From NCBI GenBank assembly GCA_949130495.1, contig OX422210.1:500441760-500505759 (forward strand): a stretch of DNA of 64,000 nucleotides, read 5' to 3'. This document shows positions 57,651 to 64,000 of the stretch, one piece after another. The number at the start of each line of letters is the position of its first letter. The stretch's first letter is position 1. Both the position numbers and the translations under genes were made by a program. Source of the DNA: Sambucus nigra. Lineage: Eukaryota; Streptophyta; Magnoliopsida; Dipsacales; Adoxaceae. Below the pieces are notes generated by a model. The model did no database searches. It saw only the letters and a list, made by a program, of their open reading frames with translations, and was not told where the DNA came from.

Positions 57651-59111
57651 ATGACTAATATTCTGGAGAGCATCTTGGCGGCTGCAGATAACAATCCAGA
57701 TCTATCTACTCCCCCTAGTGATACAAATATCTAGAGAATTTACTTTAACTTGGCTTGAGAACAGTAACCCATGCAAGAGTCAGTTAGACAATTGGCTCAT
57801 GCGATGGAAGGCAAATCCTTTAATTCCATAAGGGATATTCCACCCCGCCAGCCAGGGTCTTCTCGTGACAGATCATACCATCCTGAATATTATAATGGAA
57901 GATGTTTCTCTAATGAGAGACCAAGCATGTTGGAATGGCTGAGTATGGAATCCGCCTTTGATGGTTTAGGTCCCCGAGCAACTAGAGGTTGTCATAGGGA
58001 GTAGTAACGTCCTCGCGAGTACAAAGATGGAGCCATGAGATCTAGAGCTAGCATGAGGGGCTCTGTGTGTGTCGAGCAGACTTTTGAGGAAGAGAGCTGA
58101 GCACATGTTCTCAGCAAATTCACAAAAGTTGCTTCAGCTAAATCCAAACCAGAGGAACATTCCTGGAAGGTATCCATGCAGCAGCTAGAAGATCGGCTTG
58201 GGGAAATGGCAAAAAAAAATCATTTACAAAGAAGTTTCCTCAAAGGCTCACATTTTGTACATGCTATTATGGATTATCCCATACCCTCAAAATTCCAACC
58301 CCTGGTTGTCACTCCTAAATATGATGGGAAGAATAATCCAGTCCTCCATATTAAATAGTATCAAGTTGTTGCCGATATCTATTGTGTCCTCTACAAGATG
58401 GGGTGCAGGACTTTCTTTAGTTCCATTATAGGTATAGCTAAAATATGGCATAATAATCTACCCAGAGGTAAAATTTCTAGTTTCCATTAATTATCTAAAT
58501 AGTTCATTGATGACTTTTGCTTTGGGGTTAAGCCGATCAAAAGTGTTACTAACCTCTTGACCATGCACTAAAAACTTAGAGAAAGTACCCGGGAATATAT
58601 CACATGTTTCAACAATGAGAAACTAAAAGTGGTGAATTATGAAGAAAAGACAACCATTGTAGCCCTGATGACTGGATTGCTTACCAAGGATCTTTATTAT
58701 GCTCTAGCAAAAAATCCACCCAAAACTATGACAGAGCTGATGGCTAAGGCTGGAAAGATTATGAAGGCCGAGGAAGCTATAGCAACACAAGAAGTGCCGG
58801 AGACAAAAACTGAAAGTCAGAAGAATAATTCGTTCAAGAAAGATCAAAAGGACAAGAAGATTTACAGGATCAAGATGTATGATGAGTATATTCCACTCAT
58901 TAAAGGTGTCCATCACATCCTGAAGGAAATCAGGGGAAACAAAGATTTGAACCTTCCTGGAAAATTAAAGTTACCTCCCAATAGGAGAGATAAGTCCAAG
59001 TATTATGATTTTCATAGAAATCATGGACACACTACTGATAGTTGCATCGCCCTAAAAAATGAAGTGGAAACTCTTATTCGGCGAGGAAAGTTGGCTAAAT
59101 TAGTTAATTGA
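57651..59111 (+). pseudogene. Element 3 gag (decayed)
   Basis: ATG at 57651 reads MTNILESILAAADNNPDLST and soon meets a stop. Capsid-like pieces follow: KFQPLVVTPKYDGKNNPVLH (58176-58358), then 58629-59111 with EEKTTIVALMTGLLTKDLYY, KTMTELMAKAGKIMKAEEA and a zinc-knuckle remnant YYDFHRNHGHTTDSCIALKN, where the first Cys of CCHC is Tyr. Confidence 0.85.
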
Positions 59112-59229
59112 AATGGTTTTCGAGATGCCAAAAGAATATTTGAGTCACCCAACCGAGGAAATGATGATATAAAAAGGGCGCGCAATAATGACTATGAGGA
59201 AGATCCTGACCTGTCGAAGAAACCTAATG

Positions 59230-60060
59230 AATCAGAGATGAAGATAGGGATGATTTCCTTTGGCTGTCATTTCATTATAGGAGGAGACGCTAGAGGAGGA
59301 GATGGACTTGCCGAATGGAAAGCCTACCTAAATAAAGCTAAAGCGCATCTTACTATCAGGCAGATTGAAATGTCCGAGAACATTGATGGTCGGTCTAGGA
59401 AAGTCAACAAAGACAAATTGGTGATTGGCTTCTCCAAAAATAATTTGAGTGGGCTGGTTTATCCTCATGATGAGTCGTTACTCATCACTTGCATGGTTCA
59501 CCATGGTAGAGTGGCAAGAATTTTAGTCGACAACTGGAGTTCGGCGGACGTCATGTTGTACAACTATTTCTATAGCCTAGGACTACGAGATAATAAGTTA
59601 GAACTGTATCACAAGACTCTCATAGGGTTCTCAGAAGAAAAGGTATATCCCTTAGGAATAATCAAGATGGATGTGTTGTTCGGCACTTGGCTAGTAAGAA
59701 GAGAGGAAATAATTTGATTTTTTGTGCTAGACAAAAATGTCCCTTCAACTTACAACATAATCCTTGGCAGAATGGGGATGAAGCAATTAGAGGCAGTGCT
59801 ATCAACTGTGCATCAATGTATGAAGTTTCCTACCAATTATGGAGTCGGCGTAGTGAATGGTAACCATATGGAAGCTAGGGAATGCTATTATACCTCAATC
59901 GACCAACAGGAGATATAGAGGGGCATAACTACTTTCCATATTGACACTTTGAATCCTCGGGAAGAGGAAGATTTAGTGAAGGGACATGTATAGAAGAGAT
60001 CGAAACTATTGTTCTTGATGATGAGAAACTAGAAAGGACCACTCAAATTGGTTCAATACT
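59230..60060 (+). pseudogene. Element 3 protease region and PR-RT linker, active site changed
   Basis: The frame 59238-59717 contains MISFGCHFIIGGDARGGDGL, then VARILVDNWSSADVMLYNYF, where Gly of the usual DNGSSAD is Trp. YPLGIIKMDVLFGTW follows. After one stop the frame 59724-59918 reads a NVPSTYNIILGR segment and ends ECYYTSIDQQEI, the linker also seen in element 2. Confidence 0.8.
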
Positions 60061-60099
60061 AAAACCCTCTCTCAAATAAGAATTAATTACATTCCTTAG

Positions 60100-61330
60100 A
60101 GACAAGAAAAATGTGTTCACCTGGAGCCATGTGGATATATTAGGGATTGATCCTAACTTCATCTTCTACGAACTTAACAATTATAAGGATGCTAAATTGA
60201 TTAAGCATAAGTGCAAAGTTTTTAGTCCCGAGAAGAATATGGAAATCTAAGAGGAATTAAAAAAGCTGCAGAAAGCACAGTCTATATAGGATGTTAAATA
60301 GTCGACATGGTTGGCCAATGTGGTGATGATCAAGAAGAAAAATAATAAATGGCGCATGAGTATAGATTTCACTGAACTCAATAAAGCATTCCCAAAGGAT
60401 CACTTTCCTTTACCAAGTATTGAACAATTGGTAGATGTCATGGAAGGTCATAAGCTACTTAGCTACATGGACAGTTATTCTGGTTACAACCATATTAAAG
60501 TAAAATAGAGGATATGGAGAGCACATAATTCATCACCAGCCGAGGAACCTACTGCTATAATGTTATACCATTTGGGTTAAAAAACACTGGAGCAATATAT
60601 CAGAGGTTAGTAAATAAATTATTCGAGAATCTAGCATGAATATGGAAGTATATGTAGATGATAGGCTCACCAATAGCAAGTTTGTTGTCAACCATACTGT
60701 TGTTTTGGCCCAGACATTTGACTAGCTGAAGAAACATCAAATGAAGCTCAATCCGACCAAGTGTATATTTGGAGTATATAAAGGAATGTTCTTGGGGTAC
60801 ATTGTAAATTAAAGGGGAATTGAAGTCAATCTTGATAACATAAAGGCTTTATTGGAGATGTAATCCCCGACCAGCAAGAAGGATGTGCAAAAACTGACAA
60901 AAATCGCTTATTTTCTCAAGACGGATAAATGGCTTCCATTATTTAATGTGCTTAAAAAGACATTTGAATGGAATGACAAGTGCAAGAAAGCTTTTATGGA
61001 TTTGAAGAAGTGCTTGGGATCTCCCTCACTACTCTCTCGACCAGTTTTGGGTAAGAAGTCGTACTTATATTTAGATGTTTCAGAGTCAACTATTAACTCA
61101 TCCTTGATCCGACTAGAGGGAGGAATCCAAAATCTAGTGTGATATACTAGCGAGGCATTTTGAGGACAGAAAATCAGATATCCATGCTTGTAAAAGTAGG
61201 CATTGGCACTCATTGAAGCTTCCACAAGAATGAGGCCCTATTTTCAGGCGCATACCATTATGGTATACACTAATTTACCTCTGCGATAAGCTTTACATAA
61301 ACTTGAAAAGTTAGAAAGACTAATGTCTTA
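60100..61330 (+). pseudogene. Element 3 reverse transcriptase and RNase H (decayed)
   Basis: Readable pieces: FTWSHVDILGIDPNF, then WLANVVMIKKKNNKWRMSID with LNKAFPKDHFPLPSIEQLVD and SYMDSYSGYNHI (60311-60508), VIPFGLKNTGAIYQR-like sequence, EVYVDDRLTNS with the catalytic pair intact, FLGYIVN then a stop, and the RNase H part FEWNDKCKKAFMDLKKCLG and SYLYLDVSESTINS (60885-61142). Stops near 60240, 60508, 60723, 60812 and 61141 break it. Confidence 0.85.
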
Positions 61331-62240
61331 GGCGGTTGTTTTTGGAGAATGTGAGATTGTTTATGAGCCAAGGGCAAGAAATTGTGAATTTTATAACATA
61401 ATTCATTTATGCAAAAGTGCCGAGAAATCCAGTTTTCCTACGGAACAGACTTCTATGAAAAATAGCTCGGCTTAAAAGAAAATTTATATGGTCACCGACC
61501 AACCGAAATCATCGGTTATTCAAGAAAAAACTCTACGATTAGCTGAACAAAGTAATAAGGTGTTCAAATACGGAGTGCTGGCAGACAAAGACTTTAACAA
61601 CGACATCCCAATTTGGAAACTGTTCGTAAATGGATCTTCATGCAATATTGGCAGTGGGGATGGACTCATTATCAGCACTTAAGACGATTTAGATGTGGAG
61701 TATGCATTGAGATTTCAATTTCAAGACTCCAACAATAAAGTCGAGTACGAGGCATTAATTACAGGCTTGGAGCTAGCTTCATCACCAGGTGCCAAATAGG
61801 TGGTAGTGCACATTGATTCTCAATGATAAGATATCTAAATAAGGCTATAAAAGTTATCTCTTCATTTCCTGTAATCAAAATGGTTCAGATTCCAAGGGTG
61901 GATAATGCCGGAGTAGATGTTCTTTCTCGGTTAACCTGAACAATTCTAATGTAGCTCAGACGAAGCATTCTAGTAGAGATTCTCACCAGTTAAAGTATTG
62001 ATGTGGAAGTTGTCAGTATTATTCTGTAGAATTGGAACCTTCTTGGATGGATCCAATTAAGGATTACATTGAGAAAGGCATGTTACCATTAACGATAAGG
62101 AAGCAAGGAAAATGAGATACATAGCAGCCAACTATATCCTGGAGAAAGGTGTTCTATGAAGAAGAGACTACACAGTCTCTTTACTTCATTGTGTATATCT
62201 AACTGAAGTAAGTGATCTGATTTAAGGAGGTCTATGAAGG
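61331..62240 (+). pseudogene. Element 3 second RNase H and link to integrase (decayed)
   Basis: The frame at 61488-61682 reads IPIWKLFVNGSSCNIGSGDG, then after a stop DVEYALRFQFQDSNNKVEYE and ALITGLELASS. This is the same extra RNase H as in element 1, with VNG where the catalytic Asp (VDG) is expected. Confidence 0.78.
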
Positions 62241-63260
62241 CTCGGGTGATGCCCATTCATTTAGAAGATCATTGGTATAAAAGATAGCCATACAAGGCTA
62301 CTATTGGCCAACAATGAAAGTAAATTTTATTTCCTTTGCCAAGATGTGTGACGAGTGCCAAAGGTTTCCTGCTATTTACAGAAGACCACGGGCTTCCCTA
62401 ACTCCTATTACTTCTCCCTGTCCCTTTGCTATTTGGGAAATAGACTTGGTTGAACCATTATCAACCACTAAAGGAAGGTTCAAGTATTTAGTTGTCACGA
62501 TAGGTTACTTCAGCAAATGGGTGGAGGTTGAGCCCTTGATCGATATGCCCTATCAAAGAGTCTTTCAGTTCATATATAAGCAGATCATATGTTGCTATGG
62601 AATGCCCTATGCTTTCGTTACTAATCATGGTACTCAGTTTGATAACGAAATATTTGAGAGATATTGCATCCGATCCAAGATTCAAAAACTACATTTAGCA
62701 CTTGGACATCCACAATGCAATGGTCAAACAAAGATCACTAATAAAAATTTGCTCAATGGATTAAAGAAAATATTGGATGACGCAAAGGGGAATCGGATCA
62801 CTGAGATGCACAACGTCCTTTGGGCTTACTGGATTATGCCAAGAACGGCAACATGAGAGACTCTGTACATGCTTGCTTTCGGCAGTGAGGCAGTGGTACC
62901 AACTAAAATAGGTCTGCCGACTCACAAGGTGATAAATTTTGATTCCCTTAAGAGTTATCTAATGAGAGGACTATATCTGAACATGATTGAAGAAATTAGA
63001 GAGGATGTTGCAATTCAGATGACTGCCTATCAACAAAGGACTGCTAGGATCTATAACCAGAGAGTCAAGCCGACTAACTTGAAATAAGGATATCTTGTCC
63101 TTAAGAAAGTGATTCAGAAGAACAACAATTCGGAGCCTAACTGGCATGGTTCATATCGTATCTTAGCAGTTATCCGACCAGGAACATATTGCCTAGAAAC
63201 ACTAGAAAGAGAAGAGTTCAAGAATCCATGGAACGTTGGCCATCTCCTCAAATATTAATA
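62241..63260 (+). pseudogene. Element 3 integrase, catalytic residues lost
   Basis: The frame 62314-62856 has the zinc-binding end CDECQRFPA, the core start IWEIDLVEP, then TIGYFSKWVE, AFVTNHGTQFDNEIF and GHPQCNGQTKITNKNL. The second catalytic Asp (usually TDHG or TDNG) is Asn, and the catalytic Glu expected in GQ.E.TNK is Lys. The C-terminal part (62869-63258) reads LAFGSEAVVPTKIGLPTHKV, a stop near 63086, PNWHGSYRIL and WNVGHLLKYY. Confidence 0.88.
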
Positions 63261-64000
63261 GTAATTTCGTTTTTGATGTAATATTTTATTCAATTTAATG
63301 AAATTGCGCATTTATCTCAATTATATTTTATTTTTCAGAGTATGATGTAATACCACCTTACTAAAAGGTTCTCTTTAATTTTAATTCAAACTTTTCCAAC
63401 TTCAGAAAAGTTATTATTCAATCTTTTCCAGCTATAAAAAAGTTTAGTTCGGAATTGTTTCTAATATAAACTTTTCCAACTTCTGAAAAGTTATTATTTA
63501 AAACTAGTTTGGAATTCTTTCTTATTCAAACTTTTCCAATTTCAGAAAGCTTATTATTCAAACTTTTCCAACTTCAGAAGAGTTATTATTTAAAACTTCA
63601 TGTATGATTTCGTCTTCAACAAATCAAGAATAAAAAGTAAGCAAAACTTCATGTAAGACTCAAACTCAAACACAAGAGGTTTTGCTTGACTATGTTAAAA
63701 TACAGGGATAACTATACATTCATAATACACTTGGTCGCCACTGATAACTAATGCTATAACTTAGTTCAACAAAACTATTTACCATTTTATCTAAGAGCAT
63801 TAGTCGAATATGAGGCATTACAAATAAATTTCGCCTTGAATCAAGCATTTGACATTTAAGCAGATTACTTAATTAGCAAGTTGATTAATTAATCATACTG
63901 CAGGTTACCTAGTCGACAAGTTAATTAAAATTAATCTCAAAGTTTAAATAAAATATAAATATATCACAAGCATACTTATTGAAAAATAAGTCCATTTTAT
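63261..64000 (+). repeat. 3' noncoding region of element 3 with tandem subrepeats at 63373-63600
   Basis: The phrase aaacttttccaacttcagaa followed by aagttattatt recurs five or six times with variation, the unit being 35-80 bp depending on linker. The rest to the window end is AT-rich without a gene. The 3' LTR is not reached. Confidence 0.75.

Larger units (their letters stand above)
57080..64000 (+). mobile_element. Element 3: Tat-like Ty3/gypsy retrotransposon, plus strand, 3' LTR outside window
   Basis: The order is LTR, primer site, gag, protease, RT, RNase H, second RNase H, integrase, then 3' noncoding repeats. LTR ends and gag sequence show it belongs to the same family as element 2 but in the opposite orientation. 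All open frames are broken by point stops and small indels; several catalytic residues are substituted. Confidence 0.9.

Noticed and set aside
1..64000. tRNA or rRNA genes
   Set aside because: No cloverleaf-compatible sequence or conserved rRNA segment was recognised by eye; a tRNA scan could not be run.

Overview
The window looks like repeat-rich chromosomal DNA from a flowering plant, most likely a eudicot with a transposon-laden genome. The reasons are AT-rich noncoding sequence, spliced genes, several plant Ty3/gypsy (Tat-type) elements with a second, archaeal-type RNase H, CACTA, MULE, hAT and foldback elements, and one recognisable plant nuclear gene. That gene, at 47584-50426, encodes a PPR-LAGLIDADG protein of the OTP51 type (chloroplast splicing of ycf3 intron 2). 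It is the only apparently intact host gene seen.

Layout. (1) 1-11574 is a minus-strand Tat-like retrotransposon (element 1) whose 5' LTR is 10716-11574. It is split between gag and protease by a 4.3-kb CACTA transposon (4435-8764, 3-bp duplication gta) that carries an almost intact four-exon Transposase_24-type gene. Element 1 has itself landed in the RNase H region of a second minus-strand Tat-like element (element 2, 11575-15944). (2) 15945-16225 is an unidentified plus-strand coding-like fragment. (3) About 16840-22150 is an older, heavily decayed minus-strand gypsy element (element 4). (4) 23426-24770 is a solo LTR with a perfect 5-bp duplication (gctac). (5) About 24776-31590 holds plus-strand gypsy fragments (element 5), interrupted by a PIF/Harbinger-like element (25910-29429) that itself contains a 1.9-kb CACTA-type element (27017-28954, duplication aaa), and by another LTR-like block (about 29900-30960). 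(6) About 33820-47322 is a 13.5-kb Mutator-like element. It carries a decayed MULE transposase on the plus strand, and on the minus strand a multi-exon Ulp1-like cysteine protease gene (Kaonashi type) plus two ORFs I cannot assign. Its noncoding parts are saturated with GTACACG/CGTGTAC motifs. It ends about 260 bp upstream of the OTP51 start codon. (7) 51349-54327 is a tandem duplication; copy A is broken by two foldback elements that copy B lacks. (8) 54575-56800 is a decayed gene with a plant-transposon-type domain, preceded by a cluster of CGTTCGAACG-like motifs. (9) 57080 to the window end is a plus-strand Tat-like element (element 3) of the same family as element 2, with gag, protease, RT, two RNases H and integrase all recognisable but mutated.

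The retroelements are all inactive copies: stop codons and frameshifts are frequent, and catalytic residues are lost in several RT, protease and integrase domains. The most unusual observations are the GTACACG-saturated MULE with its unassigned ORFs, a recurring GC-rich motif GGTCCGCGCCAGCGGCA found in otherwise unrelated AT-rich elements, and the nested foldback/duplication locus at 51.3-54.3 kb. All family assignments rest on reading the translations; no database search was run.
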